From contig JAITMP010000011.1 of assembly GCA_031277315.1 (NCBI GenBank), positions 1-58,780 of the forward strand: 58,780 bases of DNA, in the 5' to 3' direction. Below, piece after piece: positions 17,058-25,900 of the stretch. Each line of letters begins with the position of its first letter. The first letter of the stretch is position 1. Below the pieces are notes generated by a model that was not told the origin of the DNA, did not search any database, and saw only the letters and a program-made list of their open reading frames with translations. This DNA comes from Zoogloeaceae bacterium. Its GTDB lineage: Bacteria; Pseudomonadota; Gammaproteobacteria; Burkholderiales; Rhodocyclaceae. Made by a program: the position numbers and the translations under genes.

Positions 17058-18874
17058 GCCGGTTCCTGTTCAACTTCTTCCTGTTGTTGCAGCGCCCACA
17101 TCTGAGCGTAGGCGTTGCCGCGTTCGAGCAGGGCGCGGTGAGTGCCGCGCTCGATGATGCGGCCACCGTCGAACACCAGAATCTCGTCGGCGTTCATCAC
17201 TGTCGACAAGCGGTGGGCGATGAGCAAGGTAGTGCGGCCGACGCTGATGCGTTCCAGCTCGCCCTGAATCGCTTTTTCCGATTTGGAATCCAGCGCCGAG
17301 GTGGCTTCGTCGAAGATCAGGATGGGCGGATTTTTCAGCAGCGTCCGCGCGATGGCGACGCGCTGCTTTTCGCCGCCGGAGAGCTTGAGGCCGCGTTCGC
17401 CGACGTGAGTGTCGTATTTCTCCGGCAGCGATTCGATGAAATCGTGGATGTGAGCCGCTTGCGCGGCGGCGATCACTTCGGCGCGGCTTGCCTCGGGGCG
17501 ACCGTACTGGATGTTGTAGAAGATCGAGTCGTTGAACAGCACCGTGTCCTGCGGCACGATGCCGATCGCCGCCCGCAGCGATGCTTGCGTCACATGCCGG
17601 ATGTCGCGGCCATTGATTTTCACCGCGCCGGATTGCACGTCGTAGAAGCGGAACAGCAAACGCGCCAGCGTCGATTTTCCCGACCCCGAATGGCCGACCA
17701 CCGCCACCGTGCCGCCGGCGGGGATGGCGAAGTCGACGTCGAAAAGAATCTGCCGCTTCGGATCATAGGCGAAGCCGACGTGCTCGAAGCGCACATCGCA
17801 CGGGCCGGGCGGCAACAGCGCCGCGCCGGGCGCATCGGCGATCTCGCGCTGCTCGTCCTTGAGCGCGAACATGCGCTCGATATCGGTGAGCGCCTGACGA
17901 ATTTCACGGTAAAGCACGCCGAGCCAGTTGAGCGGAAGATAAAGCTGGATCAGCAAGCCGTTGACCAGCACGATGTCGCCCACCGTCATGACGCCGTTGG
18001 TCACGCCCACCGCCGCCCGCCACATGATCAGCGTCACCGCCGTGGCGACGATGGCGGCCTGACCGAGGTTGAGAAAAGAAAGCGAGATCTGGCTGCGCAC
18101 CTGCGCCGTCGCCCACTTCCGCATCTGCTGGTCGTAGCGGCGCGCTTCGTATTCCTCGTTGTTGAAATACTTCACCGTCTCGTAGTTGAGCAGGCTGTCG
18201 ATGGCATGCGAGTTGGCGGCCGAATCAATCTCGTTCACCTTGCGCCGCAACTGGGTGCGCCGGTTGGTCACGAATACGGTAAAGGTGACGTAGAGCGCCA
18301 GCGCGCCGAATGTAATCAGGGTAAAACTCGCCTCGTAGCGCGCCCCCAGAATGCCGAGCACGAGGCCCACTTCCACCAGCGTCGGCAGGATGCTGTACAA
18401 GGTGTAGTTGATTAATGTGCCGATGGAGCGCGTGCCGCGCTCGATGTCGCGCGTCAGTCCGCCAGTCTGCCGATCCAGATGGAAACGCAGCGACAGCGTG
18501 TGCAAATGGCGGAACACCTGCAAGGCGACATTGCGCACCGCTTCTTGCGTGATGCGGGTGAACAGCAACTCGCGCAGTTCCGTGAACAGCGGCATCGACA
18601 AACGCAGCACGCCGTACATCGCCAGCAGCGCCAGCGGCACGGCGACCATGCGTTCTTGCGCCTGCTCCGCCGTAAAGGTGTCGATGATTCCCTTGAACAC
18701 CAGCGGCACGCCGACATTGGCGCCCTTGGCGGCGATCAGGCAGAGCAGCGCCAGCAGCATGCGGCCCTTGTAGGCCCAGATGTACGGCAACAGGTTGCGG
18801 ATCGTCTGCCAGTCGCGGCGTTGGCCGACGGCGGGCATGGGCAGCGGGAGGGAAGTGGCGGTGGTGCGGCGCAT
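17054..18874 (-). CDS. Atm1-type ABC exporter (fused membrane and ATPase domains)
   Basis: This is 606 residues from the ATG at 18874; a GTG sits one codon earlier. A six-helix ABC exporter domain (about residues 35-330) contains the Atm1-family stretch HAIDSLLNYETVKYFNNEEYEARRYD. It is followed by an ATPase domain with Walker A GHSGSGKST, Q-loop VPQDTVLFNDS, signature LSGGEKQR, Walker B ILIFDEATSALD and the switch His AHRLST. Bacterial Atm1-like transporters export glutathione-linked or metal-sulfur species and are tied to iron-sulfur and heavy-metal homeostasis. It lies near yggX, another iron-protection gene, though on the opposite strand. Confidence 0.9.
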   Translation of the reverse strand: MRRTTATSLPLPMPAVGQRRDWQTIRNLLPYIWAYKGRMLLALLCLIAAKGANVGVPLVFKGIIDTFTAEQAQERMVAVPLALLAMYGVLRLSMPLFTELRELLFTRITQEAVRNVALQVFRHLHTLSLRFHLDRQTGGLTRDIERGTRSIGTLINYTLYSILPTLVEVGLVLGILGARYEASFTLITFGALALYVTFTVFVTNRRTQLRRKVNEIDSAANSHAIDSLLNYETVKYFNNEEYEARRYDQQMRKWATAQVRSQISLSFLNLGQAAIVATAVTLIMWRAAVGVTNGVMTVGDIVLVNGLLIQLYLPLNWLGVLYREIRQALTDIERMFALKDEQREIADAPGAALLPPGPCDVRFEHVGFAYDPKRQILFDVDFAIPAGGTVAVVGHSGSGKSTLARLLFRFYDVQSGAVKINGRDIRHVTQASLRAAIGIVPQDTVLFNDSIFYNIQYGRPEASRAEVIAAAQAAHIHDFIESLPEKYDTHVGERGLKLSGGEKQRVAIARTLLKNPPILIFDEATSALDSKSEKAIQGELERISVGRTTLLIAHRLSTVMNADEILVFDGGRIIERGTHRALLERGNAYAQMWALQQQEEVEQEPA

Positions 18875-18969
18875 CACGCAATTTTAAAGCAAGGCCGACA
18901 GCGCCCCAAGTTAACCGGATTACAGCGGAGCTTGCGTGATGCGGGAATGCGGCCGGAATGCGCGATAAA

Positions 18970-19380
18970 TCAACTCGGCAGGCGCGACCAGATCGCCGCC
19001 AGCCAGATGCCGGCGGTCAGCAGCAGCATGAGCAGCACCGCCGCCGATCCGATGTCCTTGGCGCGTTTCGAGAGCGCGTGCCACTCCGGCCCGATGCGAT
19101 CCACCACGCTTTCGATGGCCGTGTTCAGCAACTCAACCGTCATCAAAAGCATCACGGAACCGGCGAGCAAAGCGACCTCGATCCAGTCGCGGCCAAGCCA
19201 GAACGCGGCGGGAATCAACACCAGGGCCGCCAGCGCCTCCTGACGGAACGCCGTCTCGCCCCAACCGGCGCGCAGCCCCGCCAGCGAATGCCCGCAGGCA
19301 TGCGCGATCCGTGTCAGCCCCGTGCGGGATTTCTGCGGATTCGCGCTGCCTGCGTCCGGCGGTGTCGAAGAAGGGTTCAT
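18970..19380 (-). CDS. dgkA: diacylglycerol kinase DgkA
   Basis: This 136-residue integral membrane protein has an N-terminal amphipathic region (ACGHSLAGLRAGWGETAFRQE), three membrane helices and the family motif ELLNTAIESVVDRIGPEW...SKRAKDIGSAAV, which holds the catalytic Glu and ATP/Mg-binding residues. It phosphorylates diacylglycerol produced by membrane-derived oligosaccharide or LPS modification, recycling it to phosphatidate. It is slightly longer than the E. coli enzyme (about 122 residues) because of a Ser/Pro-rich N-terminus. It is probably monocistronic, with a repeat region starting about 120 bp upstream. Confidence 0.93.
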   Translation of the reverse strand: MNPSSTPPDAGSANPQKSRTGLTRIAHACGHSLAGLRAGWGETAFRQEALAALVLIPAAFWLGRDWIEVALLAGSVMLLMTVELLNTAIESVVDRIGPEWHALSKRAKDIGSAAVLLMLLLTAGIWLAAIWSRLPS

Positions 19381-19499
19381 GGCGAGATAGTAACGCTTCG
19401 GCCTTCAGAGCGCGATGACAATGATCGGGCCGAATCAGTCTCCTCCGGCAAAACGGGTTTCGGCGCCTGGACGGGCGCTTGGGCAGATGAAGCCGGCAT

Positions 19500-19815
19500 G
19501 CCGAAGCCGGGATTGCGCCGTAACGCCGTTGCCGGGATTACATCGCAACGCCGTAGGCTGGGTTGAGCGCAGGGCGTAGGCTGGGTTGAGTGCAGCGAAA
19601 CCCAGCTTTGAGACAAACGCCGGGATTGCGTCGTAACGCCGTTGCCGGGATTGCGTCGTAACGCCGTAGGCTGGGTTGAGCGCAGCGAAACCCAGCTTCA
19701 GCATGCTGGGATTCCGTTTCACTCCATCCCAGCCTACGCCCTTCGTTCCATCCCAGCCTACGTTCCATCCCAGCCTACGTTCCATCCCAGCCTACGTTCC
19801 ATCCCGGCCTACATC
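19500..19815. repeat. REP-type repeat array downstream of the RAYT gene
   Basis: This holds several copies and partial copies of a palindromic repeat. One full 72-bp unit runs 19666-19737: it starts GTAGGCTGGG, has internal CCCAGC...GCTGGG arms and ends CCCAGCCTAC. Partial units sit at 19551-19610. Half-units of the form TTCCATCCCAGCCTACG repeat four times at about 19745-19810. The spacer GTCGTAACGCCGT recurs before several units. Translations of this stretch (for example LGWNVGWDG repeats) are artefacts of the repeat. Confidence 0.9.
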
Positions 19816-19817
19816 TC

Positions 19818-20339
19818 TTATCCCGACCTGCATCCCTCATCTCCTGCCCAATTTTCGGTATAGATCCCTCGCGCCACCCAGCGGGAAAACGTCGAATGCG
19901 GCCAATCCTTCGCCCGTGCCGTCAAGCCATGCTTCACCGGGTTGTAATGGATGTAATCGACATGCCGGGCGTAATCCTCATCGTCGCGGATCAGGTGTTC
20001 CCAATAGCGGCGTTGCCAGATGCCCCGCTCTCCTTTGCGCAAACGGCTTGCCGAACGGTATTCATCCGGCGCCAGCGCGCGCGAGAAATGCGATTTGATC
20101 AATCGCCAGCGGGTCGGATAGCCGTCATCGCCCGGCGGCAGTTGCCAGATGCAATGCAGATGATCGGGCAGAATCACGGCGGCATCCATGATTGCCGGAT
20201 GCGCTTTGAGCGTGTCCCGGAACGCCTCGCGCAATTGCGCGACCCTATCCACCAACAAAGTATTTTCGCCACGCTCGGCCAGATTGACCGTAAAGAAATA
20301 CAAGCCGCCGGCAGTTCGGTTGCGAAGATAGGTTCTCAT
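19818..20339 (-). mobile_element. REP-associated tyrosine transposase (RAYT) gene
   Basis: From the ATG at 20339 this encodes 173 residues: MRTYLRNRTAGGLYFFTVNLAERG. The Y1-transposase core follows: an HUH-like motif in ILPDHLHCIWQLP (about residue 60) and the catalytic Tyr region YIHYNPVKHGL (about 131-141) followed by WPHSTFSRWV. The longer open frame to 20717 only reads through repeat DNA. RAYTs are single-copy IS200/IS605-related proteins believed to bind and move REP palindromes. Here the gene is flanked on both sides by REP arrays, the classic REPtron layout. The frame is intact. Confidence 0.92.
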
Positions 20340-20426
20340 GACCGGGATGAAAAAGAAATGCAGGAAATGTAGGCCGGGATGGGGTGAAACGCAATCCCGG
20401 CTTTCGCAATCAAAATAACATCGTAA

Positions 20427-20947
20427 CGCCGTAGGCCGGGGTTGAGCACAGCGAAACCCGGCTTCGGCATGCTGGGATTCCGTCGTAACGCCGTAGGCTG
20501 GGGTTGAGCGCAGCGAAACCCGGCATGCTGAAGCTGGGATTCCGTCGTAACGCCGTAGGCTGGGGTTGAGCGTAGCGAAACCCAGCATGCTGAAGCTGGG
20601 ATTCCGTTTCACTCCATCCCAGCCTACGCCCCGCGTTCTCCATCCCAACCTGCGTTCCTGAAGCCGGGATTCCGTCGTAACGCCGTAGGCTGGGTTGAGC
20701 GCAGCGAAACCCGGCATGCCGAAGCTGGGATTCCACTTCGTTCCATCCCAGCCTACGCCCCACGTTCCATCCCAACCTGCGTTCCTGCAGCCGGGATTCC
20801 GTCGTAACGCCGTAGGCTGGGTTGAGCGTAGCGAAACCCAGCTTCAGCATGCTGGGATTCCGTTTCACTCCATCCCAGCCTACGCCCCACGTTCCATCCC
20901 AGCCTACGCCCTTCGTTCCATCCCGCCCTGCGTTCTATCCCGGCTTG
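20427..20947. repeat. REP-type repeat array upstream of the RAYT gene
   Basis: This is a dense array of the same palindrome as at 19666. Head-to-tail units begin with GTAGGC(C/T)GGG at 20431, 20493 and 20555 (about 62-bp period). Complete units lie at 20555-20627, 20685-20756 and 20812-20883. Extra TTCCATCCC...CTACGCCC half-units fill the spaces and continue to about 20947. Spacers such as TTCCGTCGTAACGCC are themselves repeated, so this is not a CRISPR. No gene is supported between the RAYT start and the terminator at 20963. Confidence 0.92.
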
Positions 20948-20962
20948 CGTTTGGTGAGTGAA

Positions 20963-20998
20963 TAAAAAACCCGGTCGGCGGGTTGCGCCGACCGGGTT
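20963..20998 (-). terminator. intrinsic terminator of the mtrA1-mtrB1 module
   Basis: A 12-bp perfect stem (arms 20968-20979 and 20987-20998, AACCCGGTCGGC, 7-base loop) is followed, in the leftward direction, by TTTTTTATT. It sits 22 bp after the stop of the outer-membrane porin gene at 21020. Confidence 0.88.
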
Positions 20999-21019
20999 GG
21001 AGCTTGCCGGACGCTGCTG

Positions 21020-23200
21020 TTACTGGAACGAGTAGCGATAGGTCAGATATACCGCGTGGACGCGGTAGTTCGGCTCTTGCAGGTAGGCCGGCAGCGCAAG
21101 GATCGGCGGAGCGGCGTCATACATGTCGTAGTAATAGTCGTTGGAGCGGAGCTTCTGGTAAAGATACCCCGCGCCAATGCTGGAGGTTTTGTCGACATGA
21201 TAAGTGGCGTTGAGACGGAACTGGGTGAGCCGGCTTTTGATGTCCGGCAACGAACCATTATTGGCGTTCGCGGGATCATAAGGAAGTTTCGTCTTGTACC
21301 CGGTCTTGTTGAAGCTGTAGCTGAAATCCTCGGAGAACACGAGCTTGCCGTCGAGCAGCTTCTGTTTGCCGAACAGGCCGAAGGAGTTGTCCTTGTCGTC
21401 CAGTGCGTTGTGCCAGATCTGGTTCAAATTCGCGTTGCTGGCGCTCGACCGCATGTCGCGGTCGCGCTTCTGGTAGCTGGCCCAGGCGCCATACGACATC
21501 TCTTCCGAGGGGTTGAAGTTGGCATACAGGTCGACGCCGGTCGTTCTTCCTTTCTGCACGCCGACGACATCGGCATCGTAATAGTCATCCCTGGAATGGC
21601 GGGCGTTGAGGCCGAGTTCGATCTCGGGCGTGACTTGCCAGTTCACGCCGGTCTTGTATACGTCCTGACGGCGAGAGGACTGAAAGAAGGCAACCCAGCC
21701 GGGCGCGTCAAGGTGATTGGCGCCGGTCCGGTGCATCGGGTTCCAGAAAAGCGGATCGACATCCGAATCCCGATCGGCCCAAGTGTAGCTGGCGTTGAAA
21801 TTCACCGTATCGAGAATGGCCAGTTTGTAACCGGCGCTGAGCTTGTGCTCGTCGCTCTCCGGCACCTGCGCGCAGCCGCCTCCCCTGTACGATTGACCTG
21901 TCTGGCGCTTGTAGAGGGAATCGTTGCACCAGCGTTCGATCTTTTCGTAGTCGTAACTGACATCCGCCCGCTGGCGCTTGTCGATGCGGTAAGTCAGCTT
22001 GGCATCGAACTGATTGCGCTTGTGGCTCATCGGGGCATTGACAGTCGCATCGGCACCCGCTCCCCACAAGAAGGCATCGGTCTTGTTGTCGCGCTCGTTG
22101 TACTTGTAGCCCGTGCTCAGATTCAGCGCCGGCGTGAACTGATGGGTCAGACGGAGGTCGGCCTGGGTGGTGCGGACATCGCCATCAAGGTCTTTCCGGG
22201 GCAAGACGAGCGCGCCGCTATAGCTGCCGCTGAAGTTCTGCGTCTGCGTGTTCCAGCCATAGGAAAAGCCGCCGGTCAGCTTGGTTCTGGGGCTGAAGCT
22301 GTAACCGCCGGTGAAGTTGACCTGATGGAAGTCGTTGTCCGGCATCTGGCTGGCGACGACAGTGGGGGCTGCGGCATCGCTCGCAGCCGCCCACAAGGCG
22401 CGGTTGTCATTCTTGAACAGCGAGGCGCGGTACTCCAGACTGGCATAGGCGTTTTCGCCGACGTAGTTGAGCGCGATGTTGTACATGTCGGTCTGGTATT
22501 CCGTCGGGTTCATCAACAATGCCCGACCGGGGCTGCTGCTGGCATTGAAGAGCTTGGCGCCCGACTGGTCGATGCGCTTGAAGCCGGCCTTGACGCTCCA
22601 TTCTTCGTTGAAGGCGTAGCTGCCGTTGAGGCCGTAGTTCTTGCGCTCGTTATAGACATCGACGTCACGAAAAGTCGCCAGTTGCGCGGCAGTCGGGGCG
22701 GCGTTGTTCGCGGGCGCGCCGTAGCCCGGCGGCAGCCGGAAGTGGTTGTCGCCCGGCGAACCCCGATAGGGCGTCTGGTAGCCGGTGGTGGTGTAGTGGC
22801 GCATCTGGTCGAAGCTGATGCCGATGTTCCACTTGCCCTGTTCCGCGACGCTGGCGTCGAGGCTGCGCGAGGTGGTGCCCAGATTACTGCCGTTGACTTG
22901 CCAGCGGAAAGCGCCGCCGCTGCGGCAGTTGCCGTCGCCGCCGCTCAAGCCGAAATTGCCGACGAGGTAGCCGCCGGAATCATTGAGGCCGTTGTATTCG
23001 CCGAATTTGGGCGCGTCATCGGAAACATGGAGTGCGCCGATTTCCAGATAGCTGGTCGGGCAGACGAGCGCCTTGACATCCTCGTCCATCTTCTCATCGG
23101 CGGCAGCAGCCAGGCCCGGCGCGGCGAACATGGCGAGCAGGGCCAGTCGCACGGCGCGCGTCAGAGAGGCTTGGGTGAAATCACAAGATTGCGTTTTCAT
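21020..23200 (-). CDS. mtrB: MtrB/PioB-family outer-membrane beta-barrel (module 1)
   Basis: This is 726 residues from the ATG at 23200, which follows AGAGGAGAA at good distance. It has a signal peptide (LALLAMFAAPGLAAAA) and then CPTSYLEIGALHVSDDAPKFGEYNGLNDSGGYLVGNF, the typical N-terminus of decahaem-associated MtrB/PioB porins. Alternating amphipathic strands run to the end (HAVYLTYRYSFQ). In Shewanella MtrB and phototroph PioB this barrel wraps a decahaem cytochrome and conducts electrons across the outer membrane. Only one cysteine appears in the mature N-terminus, not the CxxC of Shewanella MtrB. It directly follows the decahaem gene (23223-24230). The direction of electron flow is not determined by sequence. 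Confidence 0.88.
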   Translation of the reverse strand: MKTQSCDFTQASLTRAVRLALLAMFAAPGLAAAADEKMDEDVKALVCPTSYLEIGALHVSDDAPKFGEYNGLNDSGGYLVGNFGLSGGDGNCRSGGAFRWQVNGSNLGTTSRSLDASVAEQGKWNIGISFDQMRHYTTTGYQTPYRGSPGDNHFRLPPGYGAPANNAAPTAAQLATFRDVDVYNERKNYGLNGSYAFNEEWSVKAGFKRIDQSGAKLFNASSSPGRALLMNPTEYQTDMYNIALNYVGENAYASLEYRASLFKNDNRALWAAASDAAAPTVVASQMPDNDFHQVNFTGGYSFSPRTKLTGGFSYGWNTQTQNFSGSYSGALVLPRKDLDGDVRTTQADLRLTHQFTPALNLSTGYKYNERDNKTDAFLWGAGADATVNAPMSHKRNQFDAKLTYRIDKRQRADVSYDYEKIERWCNDSLYKRQTGQSYRGGGCAQVPESDEHKLSAGYKLAILDTVNFNASYTWADRDSDVDPLFWNPMHRTGANHLDAPGWVAFFQSSRRQDVYKTGVNWQVTPEIELGLNARHSRDDYYDADVVGVQKGRTTGVDLYANFNPSEEMSYGAWASYQKRDRDMRSSASNANLNQIWHNALDDKDNSFGLFGKQKLLDGKLVFSEDFSYSFNKTGYKTKLPYDPANANNGSLPDIKSRLTQFRLNATYHVDKTSSIGAGYLYQKLRSNDYYYDMYDAAPPILALPAYLQEPNYRVHAVYLTYRYSFQ

Positions 23201-23222
23201 GATTTGAGTTCTCCTCTCTGGG

Positions 23223-24230
23223 TTATTGCCACAACCGGCGGCCGTCCGGAAGAACCGGGGAATTGGAGCCGTGCACCTGCGCATGGCAGTTCAGGCAGCC
23301 ACGCCCCGCTACACGGTTGGCAGTATTGGCGGTGGCGCTAGCCAAGCCACCAGGGCCATACGGCGTCTTGCTGTCATGCGGGCCATCATGGCATTCCTGA
23401 CACAGGAAGGGCGGCCGCGATTTGAGCAGCGGCGTGATGTTGGAGCCGTGCGGCGTGTGGCAGTTGGTGCAGTCTTCGTTGACCGGCTGGTGTTCCCACA
23501 GGAAGGGGCCGCGCTTCTCGGCATGGCACTCGAAACAGGTTTCGTTGACGGTGTTTCTGGCGAGCAGCTTCGGCCCGGTTGAGCCGTGCGGGTTGTGGCA
23601 TTCCGAGCAGGTGAGCTTGCCGGCGTCGATCGGGTGGGTGGAGATTTTCTTGATCTCGGCGCGCTTCTCCTGATGGCAGGTGAAGCAGACAGCGGGTTGT
23701 TTGATTTTCGCCATCACCGGGTCTTTTTGCGTATGGACGGTATGGCAACTGGCGCAAGCCACATCGTTGGTCTGATGCTGGCTGCCCGACCAGCGCATGC
23801 GCAAACCGGATTTGTGGCAGCTCAGGCAGATTTCGGACTGCTCTTGCGGATCGCTCGGCTCATAGCCGGCAGTGGTGCTTTTGGAGCCGAAAATCCGGTC
23901 GGGGCGCGGGCGGCCCGTGCCTTCGAGGTTACCGCCCAGGTGCTTTTCGCTCGCGCCGTGGCAGTCCCGGCAGCCCGGCGTTCTGGCATCGCCAATGGCG
24001 CCATGCTTGGTCTGGTAAATGGCGAGAATCGGCCTCGTTTCCGATTCGTCGTGGCATTTGGTGCAGACGGCGTCTTTCTGTTTGCGCTGCTCAGTCGCCG
24101 ACTGACCCGCTTCCGTTTTCATGGAATCCGGTCGCCGGGCTGTCGGGTCGGCATGGGAAACGGATGCCAGCCCCAAGGCCAGCATCCCGCCGCAAAACAT
24201 CGCAATTCGCCACCATATTTTATTTTTCAT
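23223..24230 (-). CDS. mtrA: decahaem c-type cytochrome, MtrA/MtoA family (module 1)
   Basis: This is 335 residues from the ATG at 24230, preceded by GGAG. The signal peptide is MKNKIWWRIAMFCGGMLALG...SHA. Ten CxxCH motifs are present in order: CTKCH, CRDCH, CLSCH, CASCH, CFTCH, CSECH, CFECH, CTNCH, CQECH, CLNCH, arranged as two similar pentahaem halves as in MtrA. Repeated patterns such as FxCHxEKRG.F..EHQPVNEDCTNCHxPHGS are diagnostic. The protein should sit in the periplasm, partly inside the MtrB barrel encoded next, and pass electrons between periplasmic carriers and the cell surface. An intrinsic terminator lies between it and the preceding monohaem cytochrome gene. Confidence 0.94.
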   Translation of the reverse strand: MKNKIWWRIAMFCGGMLALGLASVSHADPTARRPDSMKTEAGQSATEQRKQKDAVCTKCHDESETRPILAIYQTKHGAIGDARTPGCRDCHGASEKHLGGNLEGTGRPRPDRIFGSKSTTAGYEPSDPQEQSEICLSCHKSGLRMRWSGSQHQTNDVACASCHTVHTQKDPVMAKIKQPAVCFTCHQEKRAEIKKISTHPIDAGKLTCSECHNPHGSTGPKLLARNTVNETCFECHAEKRGPFLWEHQPVNEDCTNCHTPHGSNITPLLKSRPPFLCQECHDGPHDSKTPYGPGGLASATANTANRVAGRGCLNCHAQVHGSNSPVLPDGRRLWQ

Positions 24231-24295
24231 AAACCGGTTCTCCAGAATCAAAAACGCGCACGCCCGTTACGCTTGCGCGACCGTTGCCGCAATAT

Positions 24296-24321
24296 AAAAA
24301 AATGCGCCCGTCACAGGGCGC
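24296..24321 (-). terminator. intrinsic terminator inside module 1
   Basis: Read leftward, the hairpin GCGCCC-TGTGAC-GGGCGC (24304-24321) is followed by A then seven T (24296-24302 on the plus strand as A-run). It lies between the monohaem cytochrome at 24335 and mtrA at 24230. The stem is short but GC-only, so partial termination is likely, leaving more transcript of the small cytochromes than of mtrA-mtrB. Confidence 0.65.
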
Positions 24322-24334
24322 GTCACAAGGCAAG

Positions 24335-24691
24335 TCACAGGGCAAGAATCCAGTCCGCCAGGTTCTTGATCTGCGCGGCGTCGTTGGGCGGATTCGTCTT
24401 GATGATCTTGTGGTCTTCCTGATGCCCATCGGGGAATTTTGCTTTTTCCCCGGTGGTGAGGTGCTCAACCAAACGCTTCTGCCCATTGGATTTGTCGTGG
24501 TATTTTTTCGCCACTTCGCTCCAGGCCGGCCCCTCCTTGGTCTTCATGACGGAATGGCATTTGAAGCAGTTGTTTGCCCGCGCAAGATGCATGGCGGCTT
24601 CCTCGTCGATTGCCGCCGCCGGACCTGATGCCATCAACATGGCCGCCGCCAAGGCAGCCGAGGAAAAGGAAATGATGTGAAATTTTTTCAT
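24335..24691 (-). CDS. monohaem c-type cytochrome (module 1, second)
   Basis: This is 118 residues from the ATG at 24691, with GGAGAG ten bases upstream. A signal peptide ends near GPAAAID. One haem site, CFKCH, lies at residues 42-46, followed by a class I-like fold (KEGPAWSEVAKKYHDK...NLADWILAL). After the haem site the only Met is residue 49, too close to act as the distal ligand. At the usual distal position there is DGHQEDHKII, with His94 conserved in both paralogues (24932 and 31175). It is predicted to be a small periplasmic electron shuttle for the MtrA/MtrB conduit, comparable in role to MtoD. Confidence 0.85.
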   Translation of the reverse strand: MKKFHIISFSSAALAAAMLMASGPAAAIDEEAAMHLARANNCFKCHSVMKTKEGPAWSEVAKKYHDKSNGQKRLVEHLTTGEKAKFPDGHQEDHKIIKTNPPNDAAQIKNLADWILAL

Positions 24692-24931
24692 GATGCGCTC
24701 ACTCTCCTTCATCAATGCTTGATTGATCTCCGGGACTGAGCGCGCAAAATCCGGCTGGCGAGCGCGAACGCTTGCCGCTGTCAGGCATGACACCCGCAGC
24801 CATCGAGCCAGTGATTTCACGATACTCCTCCCTTGTGCAGGCGACGGGGACGTCGCTTGGTAAAACTAAAATTTGAACAGGCCGCCGGCCCTCTCCCGGA
24901 GCCGTGCGGCCAGTTCAGACTGCCATAACGT

Positions 24932-25273
24932 TCAATGCGACAGAATCCAGCGGATCAGATTGCGAATCTCCCCTTGATCGTCAGTCTTCGGAGAAATATG
25001 TTTCTCTTCCTTGTCGTCGTACTTGACGATCGGATTGGTCGTCAGGTGCGTCCACAGTTTTTCCTCGGCGTCCGCCTTGCCTTTGTATTTGGCGGAGGTT
25101 TTTTCAAAAGACGGGCCGTTCTTATCCTTGACGGGGTCGTGGCATTTTTTGCAGCCACTCTTGCCGAAGAGGGATTTGGCCGCGTCGGCATCAACTTCTT
25201 GCGCCGCAACACCGCCCGCGCAAGTCAGCAGAAACAAGGTGATTCCGGCTATCGCCGCTTTGTTTTTCAACAC
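24932..25273 (-). CDS. monohaem c-type cytochrome (module 1, first)
   Basis: This 113-residue protein starts with GTG at 25273; a strong AAGGAGGAGG lies seven bases upstream. The signal peptide is AIAGITLFLLTCAGGVAAQ. The haem site CKKCH is at residues 41-45, with DKNGPSFEKTSAKYKGK and IRNLIRWILSH as in the paralogues. Apart from the initiator the protein contains no methionine at all, so His/Met haem coordination is impossible; His92 (KEEKHISPKT) is the conserved candidate distal ligand. It is first in module 1, with an FNR-like palindrome about 190 bases upstream. Confidence 0.87.
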   Translation of the reverse strand: MLKNKAAIAGITLFLLTCAGGVAAQEVDADAAKSLFGKSGCKKCHDPVKDKNGPSFEKTSAKYKGKADAEEKLWTHLTTNPIVKYDDKEEKHISPKTDDQGEIRNLIRWILSH

Positions 25274-25464
25274 AGGAAACCTCCTCCTTAAAACAGCCAG
25301 TTATGATGTGGCGCAATTATCGAGAAACCCGAAACGGGAATGCATGACGTGAGATTGAGCCGTTTTTTTACTTCGTGGCGGCGCAATAACTACTCAATAG
25401 TCATCCAAACAGTCACCCAATGCCACGGTCGGCGAAGGGTAGTGTTTTTACGATATCCGGCACA

Positions 25465-25478
25465 TTGATAATAGTCAA
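25465..25478. promoter_or_regulatory. FNR/Anr-type palindrome upstream of module 1
   Basis: TTGATAATAGTCAA (TTGAT-N4-GTCAA) differs at one position from the FNR consensus TTGAT-N4-ATCAA. It is the same arm pair as the site at 31739, also upstream of a monohaem cytochrome that starts an electron-transfer module. It lies 192 bases before the GTG at 25273, in an AT-rich patch (25440-25555). The site is inferred from sequence only. Confidence 0.5.
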
Positions 25479-25597
25479 GAAAAACCGTGGCTGACGTGGC
25501 GCGTTTTGATTCAGATAAAAATAGTTTAGATAGCAATAATATTGCCGTTTTGCGCGGAATGGAACGGGGTCGCGGAATGACGACGGCCTGCTCAGGG

Positions 25598-25897
25598 GCG
25601 TAGGCTGGGATGGAGCGAAGGGGCGTAGGCTGGGATGGAACGAAGGGGCGTAGGCTGGGATGGAACGGAGGGACGTAGGCTGGGATGGAGCGCAGCGCAA
25701 TCCCAGCATGCCGAAGCTGGGTTTCGCTACGCTCAACCCAGCCTACTCGCTGGCTCTGCGCGGAGCGAAGCACAGTCGCAGGGCGTAGGCTGGGATGGAG
25801 TGAAACGGAATCCCAGCATGCCGAAGCTGGGTTTCGCTGCGCTCAACCCAGCCTACTGCCACTACCTCATCGTCATTCCCGCTTTCGCGGGAATGAC
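25598..25897. repeat. repeat cluster between module 1 and module 2
   Basis: Two complete 72-bp palindromic units lie at 25675-25746 and 25785-25856, in the orientation GTAGGCTGGGATGGAG...CTCAACCCAGCCTAC. They are preceded by three tandem half-units (GTAGGCTGGGATGGA, 25604-25674). A separate 26-bp palindrome of the GTCATTCCCGC type is at 25872-25897. The rest of 25274-25597 holds the promoter region of module 1 and no gene. Confidence 0.9.
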
Positions 25898-25900
25898 GGC

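Noticed and set aside
19435-19785. Open frames encoding LGWNVGWDG- and SETQSQLRHAGF-type repeats
   Set aside because: They are translations of REP units; the same peptides arise at every repeat cluster in several frames.
20431-20627. Possible CRISPR-like periodicity (about 62 bp)
   Set aside because: The spacers are themselves repeated and the repeats are palindromic REP units; there are no unique spacers and no cas genes.
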